Below are positions 23,937-38,028 of a stretch of 64,000 bases of DNA, one piece after another. The position numbers and the translations under genes were made by a program. A model generated the notes under the pieces. It did no database searches and was not told the origin of the DNA. It was given only the letters and a program-made list of their open reading frames with translations. The stretch lies in assembly GCA_963678705.1 (NCBI GenBank), contig OY783218.1, positions 14,704,152 through 14,768,151 on the forward strand. The letters run 5' to 3'. Positions within the stretch are counted from its first letter, which is position 1. Each line of letters opens with the position of its first letter. Source of the DNA: Panorpa germanica (taxonomy: Eukaryota; Arthropoda; Insecta; Mecoptera; Panorpidae).

Positions 23937-26907
23937 CTGAAACAATGGAAAATAACAATTAATTAAAGCATGGAACCATATGAGCTTGGCCACAAATATT
24001 TTCACAGTATCGCTTTAGCAATACCTGTTACAAAAAAAAACTAGTAATATATTATAAGGCCTAAGGCTATATTTTAGAAAAATTAATTAAACAATAAATT
24101 AGTCTTCTGTTTAAAACACCTAACTAATGTAATAACTTTCCCAACTAAATTTTAATCATAATTTCTAATTATATAAAGCTAATTAATTAAGATGAATGAT
24201 CCAAATTAAAATTCTGACACATTAATTTCATTTTCATTATGATTACCATTACCGGTATTCATTATAAGTCGCAGAATGAAAATTGCGGTCCCGAGAATAT
24301 TTTGTTATTTCGTAAAGTGAAACAAATGATGATTAATTCCTGTTATTAAGGGATGGAATAATAACCACCGCTTATGTATTCGTTGGTAGACCAGTGGTTA
24401 ACCATAGTTTTATACATTTAAAATATGTATTGTTCCTTAAAAGAACATTGCTTCTTTGGTATGATAAAATATTAACAAAAGATAGTAAGTATCTACATTT
24501 AAAAAAATAAATAAATACTGGTTAATATTAAAATGTATCAGAGACTGTTAACTTGTATAAAATCGTAATGTGCTGTGTGATGGTAAAGCTGACAATCGTC
24601 AAAAATGCGAAACAATCGAAAAGCTAGACTATAAAGCAGTCATTCATATTGATAGGCTAATTGAATTTTCTTCTACTATTTATATATTACAATTAATGCG
24701 AGATAGAACCTAATATATAAATAGGACTGCACTTTATGATCTTGGCTACAATGCCGACTCTATGTATAATACAGAATACACGTATCGTATATAATCATTG
24801 CTCGTGGACGGAATTAAGGTCTTGATTATATTACATGTCATAAACCTAAAAGCAATATTAATTCAACCATTGAGTACGTAATAATTATAACTGTGTGTAA
24901 TAATTAATATTTATTAAAAAATTTAGTAGTCGTTTAATAATAATATTATTAATATCACAAGCATATGCATATACATATAAAAGTAACCCTTGTATATTTT
25001 AATTTATATTTGAGTAGTAGTATGGGTTAGATTTTGATAATAAACGCTCCACGTAATTAAAATTGCAAGGGTACGAGAATATATCCTCTCGTGTATTTTA
25101 TGTGAACGCAAGCACAGTGACGTAGGGTGAAAAATTACGATTTGCATGAAATCTTTTTTTAGGTATATTCTTTAACCGCATTTCCCTTTACACTTCACTG
25201 TACCTTCACATACATTTTCTCGTATTATACTTAATACCAGGATACACTTTTTTCTACAATTACAACTTTACAAGGAAACGTAAAAATCTTAAATCTGTCA
25301 TCTTAAAAGTAATTGTTGTCTTTTTAAAAATAAAATTATTAAATATCACTATTGTAGATACATCATAATCTACGCCAATGCCATTTTTATATACATATTT
25401 CAGTATATATGTATGCAATAGTAGGGATTTAGGGTTGCCGAGTAACAATAGAATCATAAACCACTGGGTTTTCTTCGTCTACGACATCAAATTAAATAAT
25501 GTAGATGTATATGCCTATTTGTATAAGGATATATGTATAAATTTTATCGTAGGCCATTTCTATTTCAATTCAGTGTGAAATAAAGATTAATTTTCTGATT
25601 TAATATTGTTTGCAAGTTGAATAATGGTACGAAATGAAAATTGCCATTAAATTGTGTGAAAATGAAAAGCGTGTAGTAAGTAGAAAATATTTTAAACAAT
25701 GGCATTGTGCAAATGTGTGTGTGAGGTTTTGTTTTTCTTTTTTTATACATATAAAAGTCATTATGTAATACTTTCTAATGAAAACTGTATAAGCATTTTA
25801 GATATTTGTATATGATAAATTACTATAGCAGATTTATACGAAATTAAATGGAGTATAAGATAAATTTGCACTGGGTAGAATGGAATCTAAGACAGATTTA
25901 TATTAGACAAACCCGAAAATGTCTTAAATTTATTTGGTCAAAGTCGTAGCCGAATATCTGGCGCTTCTTTACCGATTTACCGACACCGTAGCCTTGGTAA
26001 ATATGCATGTCACAGTTGCTTCTAATATCTGACTATCACTGCTACAGATGACAAAAGGATTTTAATAGATAGAAGGAAAATGGGAGGGTTTGAAAATTAA
26101 AATATAAAGACCGAGGTTGAGAGATGGAAGAAAATGGAATGGGAGACGGGAGGGAGGATGGGTGTAGTAAAATTAAGGGTTGAAAATACCACAAGTTGAC
26201 AATGGAAATTAATTTTACCAAAAACCTTATTGTGTGAACAATTAATTTAATTTCATAATAATTTAGCATTCTCTGCTCCCTGTTTTGAATTGTCTATACG
26301 AATATTATATAGTAGAAGATGTCTGTAGACCAATGAGTCGACTGAGAGGGAGGAGTGGAGAGGGTGGAGGGGTGCTGTGCTGTCTTATGGTTGAGCTATA
26401 CAACCACTTGTACTGTATATTCAGTCATATTTGCATTTAATATTCACGTTTCATTTATTATTAATTAAAACAATTAAAATAATATTTTATTAAGTTTGAA
26501 TAACCTAATTTACATCTTATAAAATATGGTAAATTAATTGTAAATTTATAATTGAAGGAAAAAATTGCGAACCGGATAAATTCATGATACACTGCCAATA
26601 ACGGTCTGAAAACTTTCGACATTTTCAGAGGGACAAATTTCCTCACAACTGTGTAAAAGTTGATCTAATTCCTTTCTTATTGTTCTCGAATTTACATATT
26701 GCATCTGTCACTAATTTGTTAACCCTTTTGGCTGGCAGAGGCGCTAAAATGATAAACATAGCCTATCGGGGGTGGGTTTCTAATTGTTCCTCTGCTAAAG
26801 CCATTGTTTAATTACAATTTACCTTCCAGCCGGTAAATAATTCTCTAAATTTAAATAAATAATCATCGTCCGGTATAAATATATCCGGTACATAAATACA
26901 ATCCTAC
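23937..26907 (-). other. DDR intron between exons g and h
   Basis: A 3.0 kb phase-0 intron. It contains purine-rich stretches on the plus strand near 26070-26165 and 26341-26375. Short open frames are present but none is convincing. Confidence 0.85.
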
Positions 26908-27062
26908 CTTTTTCCCCTCGTTGTATTTGCTGCCAATGCTGGACCCGCGCGAGAACATACTGTCCTGGTCACTACAGGAAGTGTGCGGTGGTAGGGCTCT
27001 TTCCGATGACAGTAGAGGCACCGTGCCGAGTTCCGGTACAGCATAATCATAATTTGATGCAT
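26908..27062 (-). CDS. Ddr: DDR exon g: distal juxtamembrane region with YAVP motif
   Basis: Residues 501-552. This exon is too short to stand out as an open frame and was found by following the phase-1 donor of the previous exon. The acceptor is ATTATTTGCAG at 27063-27064 and the donor GTAGGA at 26902-26907. It begins DASNYDYAVPELG; the YAVP core matches the human DDR1 segment TYAVPAL, a candidate SH2-binding tyrosine. It ends KYNEGKK in phase 0. The GC content is clearly higher than in the surrounding intron. The frame continues without a stop into the next exon. Confidence 0.88.
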
Positions 27063-28036
27063 CTGCAAATAATTAAACATTCCATTAATAATATAGTACC
27101 TATGTGAATTGTTCTGTGGAATATGAGAATTGTTTACATCAACGAAATTACAAGGGAGTATGTTGTCATTAATGTGAAATTCTGTAGGTTGTAATTATTT
27201 CTTCTTTTTAGGTATAATGTTCACTTTTTTAATTCAGCCCACTCTTTTGCTGAAACAAAGGCATAGCTCAAATTGGAAATAATTGAAGTTGTGCCCTTCA
27301 GTGTCCAGTTTATTTTGAAAGCGGGACAAGTCCTTCGTTTGTTTTATTTTCTAAAAAAAGAGACTTGCTTCACTATCAAAATATACGTTTCATTTATTAA
27401 ATGTAACATTTCACTAATTAATAATTCGAAACATGTTCCTCTAGAAAAATATTTTCCGAGTTTTAGCTCTCAACATAGCGTTTTATCAAAATTACTTGCA
27501 TTGTACGAGTATGTGTAAATGTACTCGTATATATCTCTAGATTGTATTTTACTGTATAATTTTTTTCTTTTATTTTATTTTTTTGTGCCAAGAGGTTTAA
27601 TAGATTGAATTTTCTTGAAAGAAAACTCAAAGGAATATAATATTATACATTTCTCTGTGTATGATATAAATCACACTAATATTTTTTGGAATAGTGGCGG
27701 CTAGACAGAAGTCGTTAACACGCAACCATAATAACGATTTCTTTTAACAACGGGCTCACAATAAAGCGTACATATGTAGTTTAATAATATATTAAATGGT
27801 ACATCTATGGACACCTTTCAGATGAGAGGTAATTGATTTTTTAGAGGGCTGTTCAATTTAAAAACTCACACTTCGGTAACTTTGCATATTCATATCTAGT
27901 TCTTCATCATCATCATTCATATGTTTTTAGAATATAATAAATTGATGGTTATCAATTTTTAAAATTTCTGTACACGTCGAGATTTAAACATTGCATAATT
28001 GACTTCCATATACATCCAAAACTCTATACTCTATCA

Positions 28037-28078
<42 letters not shown>

Positions 28079-31000
28079 CTTTAATAGATATTCTTTTTCT
28101 TATTAACTCTCGTACTAGCAATCTATTCTGCTGGTTTGCAGTGCTCGCTTGCTCTAAAATTACATCAGACGGATCTTAATCAAAAGATAAAAGATAAACA
28201 GTTCTTTTTTCCTTTTTAATTTTAGTTCTGGTATAAAGAAACAAGAAGAATATTATAAGATAATCTCATTATGAATTACTTTCGTAGACAGTGTAAATTA
28301 TTTAATTTTTTATAATTAGTTTCACATGTGAATTGGAATAACTAGATGTATTCATGATTCGTTGGAATCATCGATATTTTAGTTAGTTGTTAAACGATTA
28401 TCAGAGTGTGACGGTGTGTAAGTTGACCTGTGAACTCCGTTAAGTGCGAGAGCACATGAACTTTGTTGATGTCGTTACAAAACAATTACTGTTTTACATA
28501 CTTGTAACACTTAACAGTATGAATAACCAATACAGAAAAATATTAAAACTAAAAGAATTACAAAATATGTATAAATAGTTGATAAACTATTAAGATGAAA
28601 TGATGATAGTAAGATATTACAAATAAATTTAATTTTAGAGAAACTTAAAGAAAAATATAAATATTTAATTTTCACAGTTAAGTCTTTAAACAGATGACTT
28701 AATTTGGATTACATAAAAATCATGCCCATATATGTAAATGTGTTTCTATTTAAATATAGATCAATTATAATAATTTAAATATATTTATATTTACATGTCC
28801 CTCTTCAAAAATCCATTATTATTAATCCCTTGAAATATGTGACTTTACTTTTAATGTATTCTATTAATGTGTGTGTAAAGTTGTAATATTATTTTGAAGA
28901 AAACATTATACAAATGTAATAAAATATATAATATATAGTATAGGTAATTTTATGTACGTTGTATCGCCCACATACTTAAATGCTTTTACAATAATCTTAA
29001 GTTCTTACAAGCATAATATTTATTATAAATACATTCAACATATTACTTCAAATAATATATACAAACTAGTTCTGTTAAACAGGCTACGAGTTAGTACAGA
29101 CGTCTTCAAAGTGTTCTGAGTGTGTCTGCTAAAGGAAATAAATACTCTTTGATATTAATTATCATTACCGTCTCGTCATGTTTTGTATAAAACGCACTGC
29201 AGTGTACTTTTATTTTTAATAACTTCCTTTACCATGTGTTCATCATTTTAATGGTTTTACAACTTTGTTTAATAAGTACTACTTACGAGTGTCTTATTTA
29301 ATGAAATTTACAATCAATTTAAAGTTAAAATTAAATTGTAAATGCCTAGCCGGTTGATATTTTTTTACCGTATCGCAGAAGTATCAGCAGTCGCTAAAAC
29401 GCTAGCTAATCATTGATACTTGATAAGAGCACAATTTGATAGTGGATAAACAACTCTCTTAAATTTTTAAATTAATGCATTTACTATTACGGCCATAAAG
29501 CAGGTGTCATTAATATTACTAATTCCACCAGTGACACAACTTTAAATGTTGATTTAACTTCCGTCAACGTAATTATAAATTTGTTAATAAAACTTAACTT
29601 TTATATGCTCGTACATCTTAACAACTTCCGCTTTAAGGAGTTTAAACCCATGAAAATCTTTAAACTATTTATATTTACAATTCAATAAGTTAAGCAACAT
29701 TCTATACATAAAATGTTACATAATTTTTAATGATACGATTTTATTTTATGATGCCGTCATTATAAAATATCATCATCATCACATTTCGGAAGTTCCCTTT
29801 ATAAAATATATGACTAATAAAAATCAATCCAGAAAAATGTATATCATTAAAATTTATATCCATCCATATATTTTTAATGCTCCTTCAAAGTTAACAAGTT
29901 TGTTGGCTGATGTAATGGATATGACCATATTTTATAACCAGATTAATAGTTGCTTGATTATATGGGCGGTCTTATAGACAAACACAAAGTTTATAATGTC
30001 ATAATGTAATGACAGGTAATATTAGGATGGTTATTTTGTGAACAAAAGAGAGAAATATGATGATGACGTAGTAGTAAATAGATACACAAAGTTATTTTTT
30101 TCCATAAATAATTTTTAATACATCTCTCAAATATAGGTTAGGTTTACACTGATTTTAATTCTCGGTAGCAAAGTAACGATTAAAGTAGAAGTTAGAAAAA
30201 GAAAAATAAATAAAAATATCCTTTAAAGTAGATCCTTTCCTATAAATAAAAATGGTTTATTTCTTCTACTTGCTCGTATCTTAATATTATTAGAGTGCGA
30301 CCATTTTAAATTAAAAAAAGTAGCGCAATATGAAACGTTTTTGTATATTATTTTTAATAAAAATGTTATTTATCTGTTGCTTTAGAAATCTTGTTACAAA
30401 CGATCCGGTGTGGAGCGGGACGAAGTGGGTCCGCCCATATTCCTATGAGATTCCAACATGATTTTTCTTCAGAATTTATGACCGGTCATAACATAAATAT
30501 ATAGTACCAAAATTTTAAATTAATATTTATCTTGCTTGTGATATTTAGTATTATAAATTAAACCACCTTTTTAGTTACTGGTAATTGAATGTCGAAAATA
30601 TTAATTAATAATCATTATTTAATAAATTTAATCTCGATAATATGTTAATTATAGTTTGGGACGTCTCAAAAGTTATTTATTTTCTATCTCTTTATACGCG
30701 TCTACCCGTTGCTATTGAATTTATTCAGATATTTTAAAATGAAATGGCTTCCAACGATTTCCAATGATTTGGTAACTTAATATATTTGAACAAAATATTG
30801 AGCCAATAATAATCGAACATGATCAAAAGAATGTATTACGTACCTATACCTACTGAGAAACTAATATATGTTTGTTGGATAATTAAAAAAGCATTCTCCG
30901 ATTAATGGATAATAATATATGCATAGAAATCTCATCAGGCTTATGTTTGTGTTCATCTTTATGTTATGTGGTCCAAACTAATTTATCAGTGGACTTCCTA

Positions 31001-32568
31001 TACGCGTGTCTGCTCTGCCGCAGATGCAGATGCGGGCTCGTTGTACGAGTTGTGTTGTTTTCAATATCTCTCCGACCACTGATATATGTATATTGGTCTC
31101 CTGCGGTTTAGTACTTTTATCTATACAACTTTTAAAAAAATCTCCATTATCCAAAAAGTAATAAATAAAACACCGTAATACTACATTCAATTTAAATTTA
31201 ATAAACGATATTAAATAACAAGCTATTATTTTTATGATTTTGTTACTTTGTAATCGATTAAATAAATCTTTGAGTTTTATAATTACTTACAGTTTTAATT
31301 CTACATCGGGAATTAAACATTTCATTATTCATTTCTTTTATGTATTTAATTTTTCTTCTTTTTTTTTTTTCATCAGCGGTGAGATTCTTCTTTAAGATTA
31401 CGGAGTAACGTGATATGCAATTGTAATTGACCCTCATCGATTAATAAAATGAAAAAAGATGAATAAAATGAATTAAGACAACGCCCTGCGTAAATTTCTT
31501 TGTAGGTTTTGCGTTATAATTAACAAGTAACATAAAATCGAAAAATAATTAAAGAAAAAATTATTTTTGTTGGACATAAAATAATCTAAAATCTTCTTAT
31601 GATATAAATAGTTTTCTTATAAATAATTGAAACTAGTTAAAAATTTGATTTTTTAATAACAGATAATTTTGGTAAAAATATATTTAATACCACATTAAAA
31701 TCAATTTTCAATTTACATAAATAAGAGGTTCTACTAAATTTGTTTCAACATATCAGAAAATATATGAATAATATAAGTGTTTCGAATAGCTTCTCTACTG
31801 TGAGATTCACATCACGTATTTTACAATGTCTTAAATGTACAGACAATACACAGACAAGGTTGATAATCATATCAAAAATTACACGTTTGTTGTTTTTAGT
31901 ATGTGATCAAATGAAAATTACTATGATTTACAGATCTCGGTTATTTTTATAGATAATTCTCAGTGAGTCTCAAAAAATCAGTGGTGTAGTTGGATTAAAA
32001 TATAAACTTTTCAGTATTATTCATTCACTACTACTTTTGACATTTAATTTAAACTTAAGTTGATTAATTTAGAATTAAATTTTAAATACGTATATTGCCG
32101 ATAGATTTATGGCATTAAAAATAATTGAAAATGCAAAGTACATAGCTATTAACCAAGTATCGCATTTAACAAAAGAGTGAAACCTCCCAATCTAAATAAA
32201 ATATTCAACAAACTACAAGTGATATCAAAAGTCACGAATGCACCACTGGAATATTTAAATAGCTTAAATTATACAGTTCCGATAATAATACGGTACGAAA
32301 ACCATTATAATGCTATACTTTTGAAGAACTTGATAATTGTTTTAAATTGGAACGATTTGAGTATTCTTTTCTTTTTAAATCTTGTTGAAATATTTTTCAT
32401 TTACAAGCATTTAAATTAATTGCTACGGTATTGATGTGTTACATGTAACTGTACTTGAATTGCACACGAACTGTTTACTTTTGATGAAAAAAATGTGCTA
32501 TATATAAAACTACAGGTATTCCAAAATTTGTTGGAACTACGGAAGGTTATTGAAATTAAGTGACTTAC
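27063..32568 (-). other. DDR intron between exons f and g
   Basis: A 5.5 kb phase-1 intron. It contains an AT/GT compound microsatellite (28040-28078). No coding signal is supported. Confidence 0.85.
28040..28078. repeat. Compound AT/GT microsatellite
   Basis: About 14 AT units run directly into five GT units. Confidence 0.9.
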
Positions 32569-32871
32569 CACTTTGATTATTCGGCGTTTTCAGCATCATA
32601 TCCTTCATTTCCATAACCACCGTGCTATAGCTATAGTACGGAGCAAACTTAAGCGCCTGATAAGGTTCCTGATAGTCATCCAGCTTGACATCGTGAGCCT
32701 GAATGTAGGTATTGGCATTAGTGATGTCACCGGGACAAGGTACTGGCAACGTGGACATGTTACAACGTGTTGTGTAGTCGTCCAGCTCGTTAATTGCATA
32801 TGACACCACCGAAGGATTCTTCTCTATTGTACTCTGGCCACATGTGGAACCTCCAGCGGCCATGTTGCTTC
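32569..32871 (-). CDS. Ddr: DDR exon f: tyrosine-rich cytoplasmic juxtamembrane region
   Basis: Residues 400-501 (split codons at both ends, phase 1-1). It is separated from the transmembrane exon by a 330-base intron; the acceptor is CTATTGTAG and the donor GTAAGT. The segment is low in hydrophobics and rich in tyrosine: DDYQEPYQALKFAPYYSYS holds six tyrosines in 19 residues (466 onward). The YQEP core recurs in human DDR1 and DDR2 juxtamembrane regions, which recruit SH2 and PTB adaptors. No NPxY motif is seen. The exon is symmetric, so it could be included or skipped in frame; vertebrate DDR1 isoforms differ in this region. Confidence 0.92.
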
Positions 32872-33201
32872 CTACAATAGCGAATTAAGTGTTGTAAGTT
32901 AACTTACATAAATATATAAATAAATATATATATTATGCAACACCGCATAACTCAAAATAATTATAAAAATTGAGGACGTGACTAGTGCTGAATAGGTTTT
33001 AAATATCATCCTCATTTGAGCCTAAACATCGTAATTTGTCCGATAACTGCCACATGTAGGTCCAAAGAAGGAGCAAATATCCTATGTAAATCCTTTTAGG
33101 TCGTCAATAGGGTCAAAATTTCGTTTATAGAAGGTATAACAATGTATTAGATGTTAATAAGAAAGATAAGAAGTATAATTACATAGAATTCATCTATTTA
33201 C
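32872..33201 (-). other. Short DDR intron between exons e and f
   Basis: A 330-base phase-1 intron, much shorter than most others in this gene. It separates the membrane-spanning exon from the tyrosine-rich exon. No other feature. Confidence 0.85.
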
Positions 33202-33498
33202 CTGGACCCGGAAGAGCAGATTTTGACGTCAGAGGACTGGCAAAACATTTTCTTTTTCGGTGCCTATTTACAATAAAGAATATCGATACTGCTAGTAAGA
33301 GGATCACGGCTGTTAGGACCCCAATAATGATTGCCATATAGGTAGCATCTTCTTGTTGCTTTGCCTTCGAGACTGGCAACTCATCCGTTCGTTTGGGATG
33401 GACGAGGCCATCTTTACCTTCTACAAATATATCATTTTGATCTTCTGAAGATTCCGTGACGGGAGCTGATTCTATGGTGAAGTTGCCATGTGCAATAT
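33202..33498 (-). CDS. Ddr: DDR exon e: extracellular linker, transmembrane helix, stop-transfer
   Basis: Residues 301-400, with the first and last codons split (both phase 1). The acceptor is CTATTTTTCAG and the donor GTAAAT. About 53 polar, acidic extracellular residues, including a sequon (NFT, Asn 306), precede the hydrophobic helix at about 354-377 (YMAIIIGVLTAV and following). The helix ends in a basic stop-transfer cluster, NRHRKRK. This fixes the topology: discoidin domains outside, kinase inside. The length is a multiple of three with matching phases, so skipping this exon would keep frame and remove the only membrane anchor. No transcript evidence is available here. Confidence 0.93.
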
Positions 33499-36400
33499 CT
33501 GAAAAATAGAGAAATAAATAAGCTATAGCAAACGTTAAATCGTAGGTAGATTAATTAAAGAACAATAAAATAAACCAGAATAGAATTGTCATAAAATAAC
33601 GGAAACAAGCTGTATAAGCCAATTAACTTAGTCAATAAAATAAATTCAATAGAATAATCACACGTAATATTGGTAATGATTTCAACGTTTTCTTATTACA
33701 AGAAATCAACTCCAAACTAAAAAGTATCGATTACAAACCTAGGCGACAATAGATAGAGTATAAAGAGTGGGAGAAAATTGTGAGTTTGAGAAAAAGAGGA
33801 GGACAGAATGAGTGAAAGCAAGATATATAATAATGTCTGATTGTTTGTGTTTTTTGACATTATTTGTCTATTTTCTTTTATAAATGTCGATAATGACAAA
33901 AAGATGGCGTTTTGTTCTTTGATGCTTGACCAATAAAGAGAAAGAGACAATGCTATCCAATTTCATTTCAAATAAATATGTCAACTTGTCAAATATATAT
34001 AGACACTTTTTCGACACGTATTGATTACCTACAGATATGGATAGGAAAGTTTTGTTTTCCGTGAAAATAGTTTTAATAATAAAAGGAATAAAATATGAAA
34101 TGGAAAACAATTTGTATACCTACAGTACGACTTATTTTATTATTTACAATTATTTTAATTGGAAATTGATACAGCAAACTATAACTATAAATGTTGTACA
34201 AATGCTTTGTATTCATTAAACTAACAATCAGTGTGCTTTACAAGTAAGACGTTAAGACCCTGTTCAGCAGTTTCTGGTACAGTCCGTTCAAAAAGTATCA
34301 GACATTTAAATATTCATTATTGCGAATTTCTAAAAAACTTATTCTTATATTTTTTTAATTACCTAAAAAAAAATCTGTGCATTAAAGAGAAAGGTATTGC
34401 ATTAGGTTAAGGTATAATAAAGGGTAAATTATTATGGAGCACCCTATAATTGTACAACCATGAGTAAGCTTTGCAGCTCGTTATGAAAACACGAAATCAT
34501 TGCAAAGTTCAAACATTAACTAAAGGTTCGTCCGCGTGCAAAATTCATCGTATAACGGCACAACGAATTCGTATACAGGTGAAGTGTTCGTTAGCGAAGT
34601 CATAGAATGCATTCAACATTATAGAAATGATTTATAATTATGATTTATATAAAAATACTAAATATCATTGATATGATAGATTATAAATTGAGTTAACAAA
34701 CCAATCAATTATTCTTAGAATAGATAATAGTATTTAAGTTATTTGTGATATTTCATTGCAGTTATTACCAATGCAAATTATTTTTGAAGTGTTATTAGTC
34801 TATGAAAGATATTGGTTCAATGATATTTTTCAATATAAAACATGAAAAATGACGTTTCATGGCAGGTACAAAACCACAACGCTTCTACTATATATAGTAT
34901 TGTACAAAACATGAATAAATATATAAAACTCCAACGAAGCTTACTTCATTAGCGAGTTCTTTCTTTTTCTATTTTCATTTATGTAATACATATTTATTAT
35001 ATACAAAAACTTTATCTATGTAACAAAAATACAAAAACATAACAAAAAAATAAAAAACACAGGTAAAGGTACAATATGTATTCTAGTAGTGTGTGTGTAT
35101 AGGTAGTCGGTATGTAAAATACGAAAATAAGCGTATTTATTTTTACGGTTGTCTGATTCAAATATTATTTCAGACATTGACTTTTAAACTAACGATGTTA
35201 AAACTTGTTAAAACTCCACGCTAAAAAGTTGTTGGTTTTAGTAATAGTGGGGTTGCAGAAAGCAGAGCTTAATATGTCAGACAACATTTTGTGCACATCA
35301 AAAAATATAAGATTTTGTTTTTCCATAGATAGAAACATATTATCTTAGTTTTAAATATAAATTGTTAGAATCAAATACAACAAAAATGGAGCACCCTATA
35401 AAAAATATAATTAACAGTGTATGAATAATACTGAAAAGTTTATAAACTTTTTGAGAGGAAGTTGCTAGTCCTTTCAATACACAGAATGGTATTATATCAT
35501 TATTTCAATATTAAAAAAAACCTCAAGACAAATTAAAATAAAATATATAATTAAAAGTTTAAAGTTTGAATGAATACAAGAGACTATACATAGGAAAAGC
35601 GTAAAGCAAACATGAGGGTATGAAAAGCTCAGCAACCCTTTTGTTCGGAAAAGCAAATTAGTGAAAACTTTTAATCTTTCTGCTGTGATTTATACAATAT
35701 ATTTATAAATTATAATTATATGATTATTTCTTTAATTAATTATCTTACTCGCTATACGAATATCTGTTTTTGTTAGTTCCTCACGAATAAAAATTAATTT
35801 GAATAAAGTTCGGATCATTCTTAAAGTGAGCAATGCAAATTCGACGTTGCAAATAAATCTTTATATATTTAAATAAACATAAAAAGAGGAAGTTATTTAA
35901 AATTGACAACTTAAAATTGAATAGTTTGTTTATACAGTTAAATACGTTGATACAGGTTTGTGTTTATATATATAACATAAATAATAACAAAACAAAAAGT
36001 TCTAAAATAAATATTCATAATTTAACCAGCCCACTGTGACATACGCGGGCTCCACCAATCTAATTAGTTGCAATAATTAATTATTTTCATATTCACAACG
36101 TTTTTAACCAATAATTTGTTTAATACAACAATTAGTTTTATTTTAACAATATATTATTGAAACTGTCTGTTGGATACATCGCCATGGGGATGCCTGTCAT
36201 CATTTTATAACCACGAGGGTCAGATGTGTGGGGCAGGGAGGGGCAGTACCTATTCGATGTGTGTTATTATTAACCCATCCGATATCTGTGATCGCGGATC
36301 CAGCTTTACTGTGTATCGAGTATTCACTGATGCTAACAGACATGTTAAACATTAGCAGCCAATTTTTTTTTAATAATATTTTTTTATGTTTTTTTAATTA

Positions 36401-38028
36401 AATTATCCGATCAACGCTTTGCCAATAAAAACAGGTTTGTTTTTTATATAGTGGTGTTCATAAGATAAAAATGTTATTTACAAATTATATTTACTTTAAA
36501 AACTAGATGTTAAATCGCTGTGATAATAATTTCATGCGATAGAAAGCAATAAAATAATAAATATATTTCAAATAATATAAAAGTTTTTACGTAAACGCTA
36601 CGTTAAAACATGCTAACAGCATTGGTAATAGCTGGAGAGTGGTTATCCCTTGTACACAAACTACAAAAGATTTAATGTTGTTGATATAAAACACAAATAA
36701 GGGTTGGTCCTTAAATAAATATTATTTTAAAATTAATATCGCTTTAATGCTATCTTTTTAACCTCACTTAATAAAATATAAGGGCAATAAATAATAAAAA
36801 TTCACAAACAATATTGTACATCCTATCGCGGATATATGCAAATCTAAACCAATATGAATTTATATACAAAACCACCCCTCAAAACAAATCTCTTCTTCCT
36901 TCCCTTTAAAAACACGAAAAAAAGAGAAATATATCAACATTTTATAATAAAAATATTCGTAGAGAATAAAAAAATAATTATTACACGTTAAAACACACCC
37001 TAAAAATACAGCGCGCGAGTGCCATACCCCTACACCCCTAAATGGGGTGTTAGAGGGTGTTTAAATCTACCCTCCATGGATTATGTACCTGAACCGCGGA
37101 TTGTCAGGTCAGGAGGTCGAAGGGTAGGGGAAGGGAATATGTTCTGTCAAAAAATAATCCAAAACGTCGCTTTTTGAATATACTTGTAGTAAGCATGCTG
37201 AATGCTGACGAATAAGGGGTAAGGGGGCGCAGCGCATCCTAGCTTAATTGCAAAGTATGCTTTAGCGCAACCAAATTTCAATGGATTCAAAGGAAATATA
37301 TGGGATTATTGCATTATGGGATGTTATAATTAAATTATTTACTTATCTCCTGTTTACTTGTAATATAATTCTTTAGTCTTTAATTTATTCTACAAATACA
37401 ATTTACTGCTAATAGTTGGAATTATGTTAAAGCTATAATAGTTTACATCTCGAGCATCATTCAGAGCTTTTACAAAAAATGTACAGTAAATTTTCTCATG
37501 AAACCTAATTTGATTCTATGAACCAACCCTTCGAACTTAGCACCGCTATAAAAATATCGGCCGACTGAACACTATTTGACCCTTTTCCGTATACTATAAT
37601 GGTGGTATTTTACCTATTGTATACTGCAACATTATTATACACCTATATTTAGGGGAACAAAATTGTTTAAATACCAACCATACTATTAAAATATTTTCTC
37701 GGAAAGTTTTAAAAGCTAAAGTGGAAAACTGCACTAAAATCATAAACCATTCCTGGCATTCCTGTCTGATAAAAGAATGCAAAATATTAAAATCGCATAT
37801 GAAAAATGTTGCTACGAAATAAAAAAATAATTATAAAATGTACATAGCTTTATTAATTATAGTTATATAACTAAAATATTTCAGATAAAATTTAATTAAA
37901 AAATTTCATAAGTTATAATTATCATACGAAGAATAATGTATCATATATCCATAATTAATATACAGATACAGGTGTTCTGAGAGAGGTGAGAGGAAAGAGG
38001 TAATATTTGTAAAGTTTGTAAAACTTAC
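33499..38028 (-). other. DDR intron between exons d and e
   Basis: A 4.5 kb phase-1 intron. A purine-rich tract lies near 33740-33835. A short hairpin (ACACCCC...GGGGTGT) lies at 37032-37050. GGAGCACCCTATAA occurs twice, near 34436 and 35388. No gene. Confidence 0.85.
37032..37050. repeat. Short GC hairpin
   Basis: ACACCCC and GGGGTGT form a 7-base-pair stem around a 5-base loop, inside a locally GC-rich stretch of the intron. Confidence 0.5.

Noticed and set aside
32573-32803. Plus- and minus-strand frames overlapping receptor exon f
   Set aside because: They are out-of-frame shadows of the coding exon at 32569-32871.
34274-34310. ACAGTCCGTTCAAAAAGTATCAGACA, resembling a Tc1/mariner end
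   Set aside because: I found no inverted partner, no TA-flanked element and no transposase remnant nearby.
36170-36355. 61-codon frame in a GC-richer patch of intron d-e
   Set aside because: It has no domain, no splice context fitting the receptor and no homologue I recognise.
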